Source of the DNA: Pseudomonas alliivorans
GTDB taxonomy: Bacteria; Pseudomonadota; Gammaproteobacteria; Pseudomonadales; Pseudomonadaceae
Assembly: GCF_017826695.1 (NCBI RefSeq)
Contig: NZ_JAFFZW010000002.1
Location: 868,001-932,000 of the forward strand
DNA: 64,000 nucleotides
Direction of reading: 5' to 3'
Both the position numbers and the translations under genes were made by a program. Under the pieces are notes generated by a model, which made no database searches, was not told the origin of the DNA, and saw only the letters and a program-made list of their open reading frames with translations. Below are positions 26,735-36,123 of the stretch, one piece after another; within the stretch, counting starts at the first letter, position 1; each line of letters starts with the position of its first letter.

Positions 26735-29476
26735 ATGAATAAGCGAAAGATGATGGGTGCGCATTCCGCACTGGCCTTGCTGGCGCTGGCAGTATCGCAG
26801 GTGCATGCTGCTGACGCTTCGACGCTGCAGGCACGGGAAGCCCGTGCTGAAAAAGCGGCACAGAAGACGCTGGACAAGATGACCCAGGAAGAAAAGCTGG
26901 CCTATATCGGCGGTACGGGCGGCTGGGATGTGAAACCCCTTTCCAATTACGGCGTTCCGCAAATTCACGGCGCCGACGGCGGCGTTGGCGTGCGTTACAC
27001 CAGTGAAGGCAACGCTCAGGGCGTGGTTTATCCGTCCGGCCCTAACCTTGCAGCCACCTGGAACCCGCGTCGCGCCATCGACCTGGGCCGTGCGCTGGGC
27101 TATGACACGGCAGTCGGCGGCTATCAGTTCGTCACCGGCCCTGGCGTCAACCTGTACCGCATGCCATACGGCGGCCGTGCGTTCGAATACCTCTCCGGTG
27201 AAGACCCGTTCCTCGGCGCCAGCCTGGCACCGGGCGTGATCAACGGCATCCAGTCTCGTGGTGTGTGGGCGAACGCCAAGCACTACGCGGCCAATGACCA
27301 GGAAAGCAACCGCTTCAACCTCGACCAGATCATGAGCGAGCGTGTACTGCGCGAAATGTCATTGCCTGCGTTCGAATCGGCCTCGAAGAACGGCAACGTC
27401 GCGATGATGATGTGCGCGTTCCAGAAAGTGAACGGCGAATTCGCCTGCGAAAACGATCACCTGATCAGCCAGATCCTGAAGAAGGAATGGGGCTACAAAG
27501 GCTTCGTGCAGAGCGACTACAACGCAGTGGTCCATGGTCTGGACGCCGCTCAGGCGGGCACCGACCTGGACATGATGGGCTTTCAGATGAACAGCAATGT
27601 TCTCAAGCCTTACCTGGACAGCGGTGAGCTGAGCGCTGCGACCATCGACGACAAGGTCCGCCGCATCCTCAAGCAGATCTACCTGTACAAGTTCGACAGC
27701 AAGACCCCGTCGACCCTGCACAACATGAACAGCGCAACCAGCAACAAGGTCGCGCTGAACGCTGCTCGTGAAGGCATCGTGCTGCTGAAGAACCAGAACG
27801 ATCTGCTGCCGCTGGACAAGCAGAAAGCCAAGCGCATCGCCGTGGTCGGCAACCTGGCCAAGTACGCCCCACCGACCGGTTTCGGCAGCGCCAATGTCAT
27901 GGCCAGCCATTACATCAGCGAGCTGAGCGGTCTGCAGCAGATGGCGCCGAACGCCAAGGTCGAATTCATCGACGGCCTGTCGCTGGACCCGACTACCACA
28001 ACCTGGAGCAGCACAGACCAGGCGGGCAAAGACATCCAGGGCATGAAGGCCGAGTACTTCAGCAATGCCAACTGGTCTGGTGATGCTGCCGTGACCCGTA
28101 CCGAGCAGCATGTCGATCTGGACTGGGCCAACGACAAGGACCTGCCGTTCGAAAGCAATCTGTCCGGCTCCGACCCGTACACCAGCAAAGGTTCGACCGC
28201 AGGCTCGCTCAACGGCGACACCTCGTCGACCTCGATCCGCTACACCGGCAAGATCACACCGACCGAAAGCGGTGATCAGGTCTTCAAGGTCCGTGCTGAC
28301 GGTGCCGTGCGCCTGTGGGTCAATGGCAAGCTGATCATCGACAACGGTGACGGCAAGCCACTGCCGGGCAACAGCATTCCGCCAACCATCCCGGAATTCG
28401 CCAAGATCAACCTGCAGGCGGGTCAGTCCTACGACGTGAAGCTTGAATACTCGCGCCGTGCCGGCTACCTGTCGACCATGGGCGGCCTGGTGGGCGTACA
28501 GATGAGCTGGGCGTCACTGAACGCGCCTCAGGATCTGTCGGCCTACGACGCTGTCGTGGTGGCAGTGGGTAACAGCAGCGAATACGAAGGTGAAGGTTTC
28601 GACCACAGCTTCGATCTGCCTGAGTACCAGAGCCAGTTGATCCAGAGCATCGCCAAGGTCAACCCGAACACCGTCGTGACCATGTTCGGCGGTACCGGTC
28701 TGAAAATGAGCGACTGGATCGAGCAGGTTCCGGTAGCCCTGCACGCGTTCTACCCGGGTCAGAACGGCGGCCAGGCACTGGCTGAGATCCTGTTCGGCAA
28801 GGTCAACCCGTCGGGCAAGCTGCCGATCAGTATCGAACGCAACATCGAAGACAACCCGATTTTCGAGACCTTCCCGAAATTCGACAACCAGAACTCGCTG
28901 GCCGAAATGAGCTACAAGGATGACCTGATGCTGGGTTATCGCGGCTACGAGAAGAAAGGCATCAAGCCGCTGTATCCGTTCGGCTATGGCCTGTCGTACA
29001 CCACCTTCGGCTACAGCAACATCAGCGTGACGCCAGGCGTTGCGGTGGGCAACACGCCGATCAAGGTGTCGTTCGACCTGACCAACACCGGCAAGGTGGG
29101 CGGTTCGGAAGTGGCGCAGCTGTACGTCGGTCAGCAGAACCCGAAAGTCGAGCGTCCGATCAAGGAACTCAAAGGCTACAAGAAGGTGTTCCTCAAGCCG
29201 GGTGAAAGCAAGCGCGTGACCATCGAGCTGAATGATCGCTCGCTGGCCTACTTCGACACCAAGACCAATCAGTGGGTGGTCGACGCCGACACCTTCAACC
29301 TGTCTCTGGGTGCTTCGTCGCAGGACATTCGCCTGAACGCCAAGCTGACCAACTCGTTCCGCCAGGAACTCTCGACCACCACCAGCAACCCGCTGCCACG
29401 TTCGGCGCTGAACTCGGTGAACGTCGAGAAGCCACCGGTGAAAACCGGCGGCGTGTTCGATCAGACGGTCGAGTAA
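26735..29476 (+). CDS. Exported glycoside hydrolase family 3 beta-glucosidase with PA14 insert
   Basis: The protein has 913 residues from ATG 26735, with GGAGAG four bases before it. A signal peptide ends near HAADA. The GH3 barrel holds the substrate motif KHYAANDQESNR and the nucleophile Asp261 in VQSDYNAV. The second GH3 domain is interrupted at about residues 433-593 by a PA14 domain (VRADGAVRLWVNGKLI), a carbohydrate-binding module. A fibronectin III-like domain (TNTGKVGGSEVAQLYV) is near the C-terminus. It should hydrolyse plant beta-glucosides or cello-oligosaccharides and may be a type II cargo or periplasmic. Confidence 0.88.
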   Translation: MNKRKMMGAHSALALLALAVSQVHAADASTLQAREARAEKAAQKTLDKMTQEEKLAYIGGTGGWDVKPLSNYGVPQIHGADGGVGVRYTSEGNAQGVVYPSGPNLAATWNPRRAIDLGRALGYDTAVGGYQFVTGPGVNLYRMPYGGRAFEYLSGEDPFLGASLAPGVINGIQSRGVWANAKHYAANDQESNRFNLDQIMSERVLREMSLPAFESASKNGNVAMMMCAFQKVNGEFACENDHLISQILKKEWGYKGFVQSDYNAVVHGLDAAQAGTDLDMMGFQMNSNVLKPYLDSGELSAATIDDKVRRILKQIYLYKFDSKTPSTLHNMNSATSNKVALNAAREGIVLLKNQNDLLPLDKQKAKRIAVVGNLAKYAPPTGFGSANVMASHYISELSGLQQMAPNAKVEFIDGLSLDPTTTTWSSTDQAGKDIQGMKAEYFSNANWSGDAAVTRTEQHVDLDWANDKDLPFESNLSGSDPYTSKGSTAGSLNGDTSSTSIRYTGKITPTESGDQVFKVRADGAVRLWVNGKLIIDNGDGKPLPGNSIPPTIPEFAKINLQAGQSYDVKLEYSRRAGYLSTMGGLVGVQMSWASLNAPQDLSAYDAVVVAVGNSSEYEGEGFDHSFDLPEYQSQLIQSIAKVNPNTVVTMFGGTGLKMSDWIEQVPVALHAFYPGQNGGQALAEILFGKVNPSGKLPISIERNIEDNPIFETFPKFDNQNSLAEMSYKDDLMLGYRGYEKKGIKPLYPFGYGLSYTTFGYSNISVTPGVAVGNTPIKVSFDLTNTGKVGGSEVAQLYVGQQNPKVERPIKELKGYKKVFLKPGESKRVTIELNDRSLAYFDTKTNQWVVDADTFNLSLGASSQDIRLNAKLTNSFRQELSTTTSNPLPRSALNSVNVEKPPVKTGGVFDQTVE

Positions 29477-29518
29477 GCGTTTACGCAGTGACTGACTGAA
29501 TCACGGACAGAACAAGGC

Positions 29519-30163
29519 TCAAGGACGAGCCCTTACTGCTGCATCGACCTGCGCAATGTAGGCATCGAACGTCTCGACCAGGTCCACCCGCTCGGGAAAG
29601 CGCAGCCATTGAATCTGCAACCCGTCCATCATCGACAGGATCTGCTGGATCAGCATGTCCAGATCCACATCCGCCCTCACCTCCCCACGCTCCACCAACG
29701 CCGTGAACTGCGCCAGCAGGTGCGCGTGTATGCGCGCGTAGCGGGTCTGGAACCATTCATAGGCAGGCTGGTTGTCCAGCAGACTTTCGGCATTGAGAAT
29801 CGAGAACGCCCGCACCACGCCCGGTGCAGTCGAGTTGGATTGATTGATCGCACGCAGACCGCCCAGCAGACCAGTCAGGCTGTCGTCCGTGCGCACTTCA
29901 GCCGCGATGCGCCCGTTGACTTCGTCGCGTCGTTCCAGCACACCCATAAGCAGAGAAATCTTGCTCGGAAAGTGATGCAGCAATCCGGCAACGGAAATCC
30001 CCACGATGGCCGCCACCTTGGCCACGGACGCGCCGGTGTAGCCCTCCAGCGAGAATACCTGCAAGGCGGCATCGAGCAGTTCTTCGCGTCTTTTTTCTCC
30101 CTTCGGTGCACGTCGTTGCCGAGGTGCCGTGGCAACCGTTTCCCTGGGATCATGCTGGGTCAT
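29519..30163 (-). CDS. TetR-family transcriptional regulator
   Basis: The 214-residue protein has an N-terminal helix-turn-helix (GYTGASVAKVAAIVGISVAGLLHHFPSK, residues about 40-70) and an all-helical ligand domain. It lies 79 bases downstream of the MFS gene on the same strand and probably represses that transporter. The effector is unknown. Confidence 0.85.
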   Translation of the reverse strand: MTQHDPRETVATAPRQRRAPKGEKRREELLDAALQVFSLEGYTGASVAKVAAIVGISVAGLLHHFPSKISLLMGVLERRDEVNGRIAAEVRTDDSLTGLLGGLRAINQSNSTAPGVVRAFSILNAESLLDNQPAYEWFQTRYARIHAHLLAQFTALVERGEVRADVDLDMLIQQILSMMDGLQIQWLRFPERVDLVETFDAYIAQVDAAVRARP

Positions 30164-30196
30164 ATCAGGTTCCTTCTTGAACAGCCGCGTACCCTA

Positions 30197-30239
30197 ACCA
30201 TTCAGGTAAAAGCTGGCAACGGTATTGACCATGAATGGT
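30197..30239. promoter_or_regulatory. Possible TetR operator region (inverted repeat)
   Basis: ACCATTCA (30197-30204) and its complement TGAATGGT (30232-30239) flank 27 bases in the gap between the MFS and tetR-type genes. Autoregulatory binding is plausible but not shown. Confidence 0.3.
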
Positions 30240-30242
30240 ATT

Positions 30243-31418
30243 TCACACGGGGACGGACAGCGTGGGACGGCAGTGCCGTTGCAGAATCAGCGCCATCAGC
30301 AGCGCAACACAACTGATACCGAGCGACAGCCACAACAGGCCCCGATTACCCGCAGCCTCCTGAACCCAGGCATAAAACCAGGGCGCGGCTGCAGAAAGCA
30401 CGAAACCGGGCGCCAGCAGGCGGCCCTGCAGGCGCGCATAGTGATGATGCGCAAAAAGCTCGAACGGCAGACTGGCCCGTAACAGCGTGCCCAGCCCGTT
30501 CATCGCGCCGTAACCGAAAACAAACAGACACGCCGGCACCACAAGCCCCTGACTGTGCAAGGCCAGGACGAAACACAGCGCCATCCCGGCCGCGACCCAG
30601 ACGTTCAGGCGCAAGGCCGACAGGTTCTGCCCCATCACGCGGCTCATCAGCCGTGCACAGGTCTGGCCAATGCCCCACAGCGCCACCCACGCCACAGGTA
30701 CACCAAAAGATGCCAGCAAGGCCGGCAAATGGGCGGACAACCCCGCCGACACGAAACCGATCAACATCATGCACAGCGCATAACCCAACTGGCGCAGCCA
30801 GCCTGCCGTTACTTCCGCATCGGGCATGTCATCGGCGGGCCTGGCAACGGGAGCTGCCGCATCGGGCAGTCCGCTCATCAGCAAACCACCCAGCAGCGCG
30901 AAACATCCGTAAACCGCCACCGCGCTGCGCCAGCCGAACGTCTCCAGCAACGCATGACCCAAGGGCCAGAACACGGCTGACGACAGACCGCCCAGCAGGG
31001 TGATTTGCACCATCATTGGCCGGGAGCGCGCCCCGATCAGCCCGGCCAGCGCTGCAAACAAAGCGTCGTAAAGAGACAGACGCATGCCAACGCCCAGCAC
31101 GGCCCAGCCGAGAAACCAGACCGGCACGGTTTCGCACAGCGCCAGCACGCAACACCCTGAAGCTGCCAGCATGCTGCCCAGTTGCAGCACCTGACGAGCC
31201 CCCAGGCGCAGGATCAGCCACGAGACGGCTGGCGATACAACCCCCATGACCAGCAGCGCCACCGATAGGCCGGAAAACACCCGCTGCCCGCTCCAGCCCA
31301 GATCTGCAGCGATAGCGTTACCGAACGCACCCGGCAGGTAAAACGTGGTGCCCCAGATGATCAACTGTGCCAAGCCCAGCCTGACAACGGCGAACCGGGA
31401 CAGGTCGGGACTGTGCAT
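30243..31418 (-). CDS. MFS transporter
   Basis: The 391-residue protein has twelve hydrophobic segments. It resembles small-molecule permeases of the CynX/oxalate-formate antiporter type more than classical drug pumps, but substrate cannot be assigned. Its start is five bases after the stop of the upstream GNAT gene and a TetR-type gene follows, so acetyltransferase, transporter and regulator probably form one unit for detoxifying and exporting a compound. Confidence 0.8.
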   Translation of the reverse strand: MHSPDLSRFAVVRLGLAQLIIWGTTFYLPGAFGNAIAADLGWSGQRVFSGLSVALLVMGVVSPAVSWLILRLGARQVLQLGSMLAASGCCVLALCETVPVWFLGWAVLGVGMRLSLYDALFAALAGLIGARSRPMMVQITLLGGLSSAVFWPLGHALLETFGWRSAVAVYGCFALLGGLLMSGLPDAAAPVARPADDMPDAEVTAGWLRQLGYALCMMLIGFVSAGLSAHLPALLASFGVPVAWVALWGIGQTCARLMSRVMGQNLSALRLNVWVAAGMALCFVLALHSQGLVVPACLFVFGYGAMNGLGTLLRASLPFELFAHHHYARLQGRLLAPGFVLSAAAPWFYAWVQEAAGNRGLLWLSLGISCVALLMALILQRHCRPTLSVPV

Positions 31419-31423
31419 GCCAG

Positions 31424-31966
31424 TCAGACCGTGCGATCAACGGGGAACGTCGAGGCGCCATCACCCAGCGCACACTGCATCAGCACGGTGTCCACCCAGC
31501 GGCCATGCTTGAACCCCACTGATTCGAACACCCCGACCCGACGGAATCCAAAGCTTTCGTGCAGGCCGATGGACGCGGCGTTTTCGCTGTTGCCGATCAC
31601 CGCCACCATCTGCCGCCAGCCACCCTGTTCGCAGTGCCAGATCAGATCACCCAGCAGCGCCCTGCCAATGCCCATGCCGCCCATTCCATTGCGCACATAA
31701 ACAGAGTCTTCCACGGTGAAGCGATACGCCGGACGAGGCCGATAAGGCGTGGCATAGCCATAACCCACGACTTCCCCGGCATGCTCGGCCACCCGATACG
31801 GCAAGCCGCTCTCAAGGACCAGTGCGCGGCGACGCGCCAGTTCTCCAACGCTGGGCGGTTCCAGTTCGAAACTGGAGATGCCATGCAGGACGTGGTCGGC
31901 ATAAATCGCTTGAATGACAGGCATGTCGTCTTCGCGGGCGTCACGCAGGTTGAATATCAGGCTCAT
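31424..31966 (-). CDS. GNAT acetyltransferase, phosphinothricin/methionine-sulfone type
   Basis: The protein has 180 residues from ATG 31966; the longer frame has no ribosome site. The start RDAREDDMPVIQAIYADHV and the segment ERVGVFESVGFKHGRWVDTVLMQ-like end are hallmarks of the Pat/MddA branch, which acetylates the amino group of glutamate analogues. The acetyl-CoA loop reads GMGGMGIGRAL. It is divergent from the LysR gene, 103 bases away, which may control it. Confidence 0.82.
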   Translation of the reverse strand: MSLIFNLRDAREDDMPVIQAIYADHVLHGISSFELEPPSVGELARRRALVLESGLPYRVAEHAGEVVGYGYATPYRPRPAYRFTVEDSVYVRNGMGGMGIGRALLGDLIWHCEQGGWRQMVAVIGNSENAASIGLHESFGFRRVGVFESVGFKHGRWVDTVLMQCALGDGASTFPVDRTV

Positions 31967-32069
31967 GGCAGGCTCTTGAAGGGTGTCAGGGAGTGGTTGC
32001 AATGATGCGTTCGTCGCCTTCATTAAAAAAGCTATGATTAATCATCCACAGCATAAGAAATACTTTGTC

Positions 32070-32960
32070 ATGCGCCGCCTGAACCTGAATCATCTGCATA
32101 CCTTCTCACTGGTCATCGCCCATGGCAGTTTTTCCGCTGCCGCCGAGCGGCTTCACCTGACGCAGCCTGCAGTGAGTCTGCAAGTGCGGCAGTTGGAAGA
32201 TCAACTCAACCTGCGTCTGATCGAGCGCGTGGGCAAACGCTTGAAACCCACCTCGGCGGGCGAGACTCTGCTGCAGCACATTTCACGTATCGATGCGGTG
32301 GTCGAGGACGCGTTGCTTGACCTGTCCAGCCACGCCGACGGTATTGCCGGACAGGTCGCCATCGGCACCGGCGCCACGGCCTGTATTCACCTACTGCCGC
32401 CGTTATTACAGGCATTGCGTCGACGCTTTGCACGGCTGGATGTGCGGGTCAGCACCGGTAACACCGACGGCATTCTCAAGGCTGTGGAAGAAAACCGGCT
32501 GGATCTGGCGCTGGTCACTCTGCCCGCCTCAGGCCGCAGCCTTGATGTCACCCCCCTGCTGGATGACGAATTCGTCGCCATTTTCGCCAGCAGCCATCGG
32601 CCCCTCCCCGATGCGATGACGCCCGAACATCTGAGTGAACTGCCGCTGGTGGTGTTCGAAGCCGGAAGCAGTACGCGGCTGTTGATCAACGAGTGGTATC
32701 TACAGGCCGGGATTCGCGTCAAGCCGGTGATGGAGCTGGGCAGCATCGAAGCGATCAAGGAAATGGTCGCCGCCGGATTGGGCTACAGCATCGTGCCACG
32801 CATGTCGGTGGCTGCGGTTCACCATCGCCGCGGCCTGCAGGTGCATGCGCTGACGCCGCGATTGGGCCGCACCCTGGGCATCGTGCTGCGTCAGGACAAA
32901 CCGGTCAGCAAGGCACTTCGTCAGATGCTTGAAGCATTGCATACCCTTAAAGGGTCATAA
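32070..32960 (+). CDS. LysR-family transcriptional regulator
   Basis: The 296-residue protein starts at ATG 32070, chosen because the LysR helix-turn-helix begins directly (NLNHLHTFSLVIAHGSFSAAAERLHLTQPAVSLQ-type pattern, residues 4-40). An ATG at 32034 is an alternative. The effector domain spans about residues 90-290. It is divergent from the GNAT-MFS-TetR group and 275 bases upstream of the aldehyde dehydrogenase, so either could be its target. Confidence 0.85.
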   Translation: MRRLNLNHLHTFSLVIAHGSFSAAAERLHLTQPAVSLQVRQLEDQLNLRLIERVGKRLKPTSAGETLLQHISRIDAVVEDALLDLSSHADGIAGQVAIGTGATACIHLLPPLLQALRRRFARLDVRVSTGNTDGILKAVEENRLDLALVTLPASGRSLDVTPLLDDEFVAIFASSHRPLPDAMTPEHLSELPLVVFEAGSSTRLLINEWYLQAGIRVKPVMELGSIEAIKEMVAAGLGYSIVPRMSVAAVHHRRGLQVHALTPRLGRTLGIVLRQDKPVSKALRQMLEALHTLKGS

Positions 32961-33235
32961 ACACGGCTCATGATTCCGGGAACAAGGCGTTCCTGTTCGA
33001 TAGAGAGCCGCCGTCCTGCGCGCAGTCGTCGGACCGTGACAAACGCTGCCCGGCAGTTGCATCGGCAGCGATTCAAGTTGTACGATGACTGCCGACTTTC
33101 CAGAGACTGGAGGGCTGGCCTGCTCGACGAACGCCAGCCAACCCCGAACACCGTAAAGCAACTCGGCAACCCATAAGGAGCGCAAGGCCCTGTAATCGGC
33201 GCCCGCCTCCACCTTCAAAACAACAGGAGATACCG

Positions 33236-34819
33236 ATGCCTAACATTCTCGGCCAGAACTTCATCGCTGGCGGCCGCAGCGCTCTGGGCCAAAGCCTGCA
33301 AAAAAGTCTGGATGCCACCACGGGCGAAGAACTGCCCTACAGTTTTCATCAGGCCACCGACGGCGAAATCGACGCGGCAGCTCTGGCTGCGAAAAACGCC
33401 TTCCCTGAATACCGTCAACTGAGCCCGGTTCGCCGCGCCGAATTCCTCGATGCCATCGCCGACGAACTGGACCAGTTGGGTGATGACTTCGTCGCCATCG
33501 TCTGCCAGGAAACCGCCCTGCCGCAAATGCGTATCCAGGGTGAACGCGGCCGTACCAGCGGTCAGATGCGTCTGTTCGCCAAGGTTCTGCGCCGTGGCGA
33601 CTTCGTCGGTGCGCGCATCGACCAGGCCCTGCCGGACCGCAAGCCACTGCCGCGCGTTGACCTGCGCCAGTACCGCATCGGCGTCGGCCCGGTTGCCGTG
33701 TTCGGTGCCAGCAACTTCCCGCTGGCCTTTTCCACGGCTGGCGGCGACACGGCTGCCGCGCTGGCCGCCGGTTGCCCGGTCGTGTTCAAGGCCCACAGCG
33801 GCCACATGGCGACGGCTGACCTGGTCGCCAGCGCCATCATCCGTGCGGCTGAAGCCACAGGCATGCCGAAAGGCGTGTTCAACATGATCTTCGGCAACGG
33901 CGTGGGCGAAGGTCTGGTCAAGCACCCGGCCATCCAGGCTGTCGGCTTCACCGGATCGCTCAATGGCGGCAACGCCCTGTGCAAAATGGCTGCCGAGCGG
34001 CCGCAACCCATTCCGGTCTTCGCCGAGATGTCGAGCATCAACCCGGTCATCCTGCTGCCGGGCGCTCTGACTGCGCGCGGCGAAACCGTGGCCAAGGAAC
34101 TCGCAGCGTCCGTGGTGATGGGCGCCGGCCAGTTCTGCACCAACCCAGGCGTAGTCATTGGTCTGCGCTCCCCTGCCTTCTCGTCGTTCCTCGAGCAACT
34201 GACCGAGCAGATGGGCAGCCAGGCACCACAGACCATGCTCAACGCAGGCGGTCTGCGCAGCTACAGCAAGGGCGTCGAGCACCTGTTGTCGCATCCGGGT
34301 GTCACTCACCTGGCCGGCAAGCCGCAGGAAGGCAAACAGGCTCAGGCACAGCTGTTCAAGGCTGACGTCAGCCTGCTGCTCAATGGCGATCAACTGTTGC
34401 AGGAAGAAGTCTTCGGTCCGACCACACTGGTCATCGAAGTCGCTGACGACGCGCAATTGAAAGAGGCGCTGCTGGCGCTGCGCGGTCAACTGACCGCCAC
34501 GCTGATCGGCGAACCTGCCGACCTGAGCCAGTACAGCTGGCTGCAACCGCTGCTGGAAGAGAAAGTCGGCCGTATTCTGTACAACGGCTACCCGACCGGT
34601 GTTGAAGTGTGCGAAGCGATGGTCCATGGCGGCCCATACCCGGCCACTTCGGATGCACGCGGTACGTCGGTGGGCACACTGGCCATCGACCGTTTCCTGC
34701 GTCCGGTCTGCTACCAGAACCTGGCTGACAGCCTGTTGCCGCCTGCCCTGCAGAACGCCAACCCGCTGGGCTTGCGTCGCCTGGTCAACGGCGAGTGGAG
34801 TGATCAGCCGATCGCTTGA
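33236..34819 (+). CDS. aldH: NADP-type aldehyde dehydrogenase, alpha-ketoglutarate semialdehyde dehydrogenase family
   Basis: The 527-residue protein starts at ATG 33236 after AGGAGAT. The general base Glu264 lies in FAEMSSINP and the catalytic Cys301 in GAGQFCTNPG. The overall length and these variants match 2,5-dioxopentanoate (alpha-ketoglutarate semialdehyde) dehydrogenases, which end pentose, glucarate and hydroxyproline breakdown. In P. cichorii a gene called aldH beside hrpL has been linked to virulence (from memory). Here it converges on the pat-hrpL unit, with a shared terminator between them. Confidence 0.85.
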   Translation: MPNILGQNFIAGGRSALGQSLQKSLDATTGEELPYSFHQATDGEIDAAALAAKNAFPEYRQLSPVRRAEFLDAIADELDQLGDDFVAIVCQETALPQMRIQGERGRTSGQMRLFAKVLRRGDFVGARIDQALPDRKPLPRVDLRQYRIGVGPVAVFGASNFPLAFSTAGGDTAAALAAGCPVVFKAHSGHMATADLVASAIIRAAEATGMPKGVFNMIFGNGVGEGLVKHPAIQAVGFTGSLNGGNALCKMAAERPQPIPVFAEMSSINPVILLPGALTARGETVAKELAASVVMGAGQFCTNPGVVIGLRSPAFSSFLEQLTEQMGSQAPQTMLNAGGLRSYSKGVEHLLSHPGVTHLAGKPQEGKQAQAQLFKADVSLLLNGDQLLQEEVFGPTTLVIEVADDAQLKEALLALRGQLTATLIGEPADLSQYSWLQPLLEEKVGRILYNGYPTGVEVCEAMVHGGPYPATSDARGTSVGTLAIDRFLRPVCYQNLADSLLPPALQNANPLGLRRLVNGEWSDQPIA

Positions 34820-34845
34820 TCGCTGACAGCTCACAGCAATAAAAA

Positions 34846-34880
34846 GCGGCGCGACCCGAAAGGGTGGCGCCGTTCTTTTT
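34846..34880. terminator. Bidirectional Rho-independent terminator between aldH and pat
   Basis: An 11-bp stem (CGGCGCGACCC / GGGTGGCGCCG, one mismatch) has a GAAA loop. TTCTTTTT follows on the plus strand and AAAAA precedes it for the minus strand. It separates the convergent aldH and hrpL-pat transcripts. Confidence 0.85.
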
Positions 34881-34937
34881 CATGCGGGGTCTGCACCCTG
34901 AAAATCACTGATGCAGACCCTTGCGTCGCTCAGCGGA

Positions 34938-35519
34938 TCAGACAGCCTCCGATACGTGAACCTGCACCGGCGCAGTGTGCGAGCCGGTCAGGGGCAGCCC
35001 GAACAGCAGCACATCCGCACGCTGCTCGCCGAAACGGGCAATGTTCGGCAGGCGGGCCCACAGGCGCGCACCGATGGCCGTCACAATCTTCTGACTCGGC
35101 CGATTGGCCGCCATGATCCAGGCCACCAGATTCTCCAGCCCAACCTGTCGCCCCAGCAACACGGTCGCCTTACCCAGCACCACACCGATGCCGCTGCCGT
35201 AGTGGTCGCCGCGCACATAGATCGCGGTCTCGCCGGTCTGGAAACACGCCTGCGTGCCCCAACTGAACCGGTTGATCGACAACCAGCCCAGCACCTCACC
35301 CCGCCGTTCGTAGACGTACACCGGCAGGCCATCGCGCTTGTAGAGATTGACGTAGAACTTCACCTCTTCGTATGTCATGGGTCGAGTCACGGGAGAATTG
35401 GCACCGCTGGCTGCGGTCTCGTTGAAAATACTCATCATTGCCGGCAGATCGTCGTCGGTCGATTCACGAATACCGCGTGGCAGGCGTTGCAGTGAGTGCC
35501 TGTCGACAAAACTGTTCAT
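34938..35519 (-). CDS. pat: GNAT N-acetyltransferase translationally coupled to hrpL (Pat)
   Basis: The 193-residue GNAT-fold protein has RESTDDDLPAMMSIFNETAAS at the start, GEVLGWLSINRFSW in the core, and a degenerate acetyl-CoA loop around GSGIGVVLGKA. Its ATG overlaps the hrpL stop (TGATG), so it is made from the hrpL message. From memory, an N-acetyltransferase gene named pat at this place contributes to virulence of P. cichorii on some hosts. The substrate is unknown. It is distinct from the GNAT at 31424-31966. Confidence 0.75.
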   Translation of the reverse strand: MNSFVDRHSLQRLPRGIRESTDDDLPAMMSIFNETAASGANSPVTRPMTYEEVKFYVNLYKRDGLPVYVYERRGEVLGWLSINRFSWGTQACFQTGETAIYVRGDHYGSGIGVVLGKATVLLGRQVGLENLVAWIMAANRPSQKIVTAIGARLWARLPNIARFGEQRADVLLFGLPLTGSHTAPVQVHVSEAV

Positions 35520-36073
35520 CAGTGAACCTCCTTGGAATACACACTGGATTTGAGCTGTCCCCGGGCCCGCGCCAGGCGCGAGCGGATGGTGCCGATCGGG
35601 ACGGCCAGGTGTCGTGCGGCGTCCTGGTAACTGACGTCGGCATCGACGACCAGGTCCAGTACCGCGCGCATATCCACCGACAGTTCCTCAATGGCCGCCA
35701 GGGTTCTTCCTAATGTGCGTTGATGATCGCTCAGCATGCTCGGGTCATGACCGTGCTCGAAACTCTCCATTTCGGTATCGGTCAGTTCCATGCGCTGAGG
35801 CTGGTTGTAAAACGTTTTGAAGTGGTTCCTGACCAGGTTCGCTGCAATGCCGAACAGCCAGGTTTCAGGTCGTGAGGTGCCCATGAACTTGTGCTGGTTG
35901 CGCCAGGCTTCCAGGTACGTCATCTGCATCAGGTCATCCACATCGGCCTGATTGAACACTCGTTTGCCAATGAACCCCCTAAGTTTCTTCTCGCTTGTCC
36001 TCGCAAGCCCTCCCAGATCCAGCGCAATTACTCCAATAACAGTTCCGTCTCGCTGAATGTCTTTCCCTTCCAC
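35519..36073 (-). CDS. hrpL: HrpL, ECF sigma factor for hrp-box promoters
   Basis: The protein has 184 residues from GTG 36073, chosen for the perfect AGGAG seven bases upstream and because P. syringae HrpL is also 184 residues. Sigma region 2 includes NQADVDDLMQMTYLEAWRNQHKF and TWLFGIAANLVRNHF. Region 4 ends with ATRHLAVPIGTIRSRLARAR-type helix (residues about 150-178). It recognises GGAACC-N15/16-CCACNNA promoters. It is clearly diverged from pathovar HrpL sequences as I remember them. A sigma54-type element lies about 50 bases upstream. Confidence 0.92.
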   Translation of the reverse strand: MEGKDIQRDGTVIGVIALDLGGLARTSEKKLRGFIGKRVFNQADVDDLMQMTYLEAWRNQHKFMGTSRPETWLFGIAANLVRNHFKTFYNQPQRMELTDTEMESFEHGHDPSMLSDHQRTLGRTLAAIEELSVDMRAVLDLVVDADVSYQDAARHLAVPIGTIRSRLARARGQLKSSVYSKEVH

Positions 36074-36123
36074 GTTTATCTCCTGATACGCAGTTGTGAT
36101 GCCACCAATGGCCATTAAGGGAG

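Noticed and set aside
27060..27090. GGAACC inside the beta-glucosidase gene as an hrp box
   Set aside because: The -10 element is absent at the proper spacing.
30155..30174. GGTTCC near the TetR start as a reverse hrp box
   Set aside because: No CCACNNA element at 15 to 17 bases distance.
33215..34834. 539-codon open frame antisense to the aldehyde dehydrogenase
   Set aside because: Mirror of a well-conserved ALDH with catalytic residues on the plus strand; no start signals or recognisable domain.
36090..36104. TGGCAT-N5-CTGC as a sigma54 promoter for hrpL
   Set aside because: Spacing is right, but transcription would start inside the hrpL ribosome-binding site; the element at 36124-36140 is better placed.
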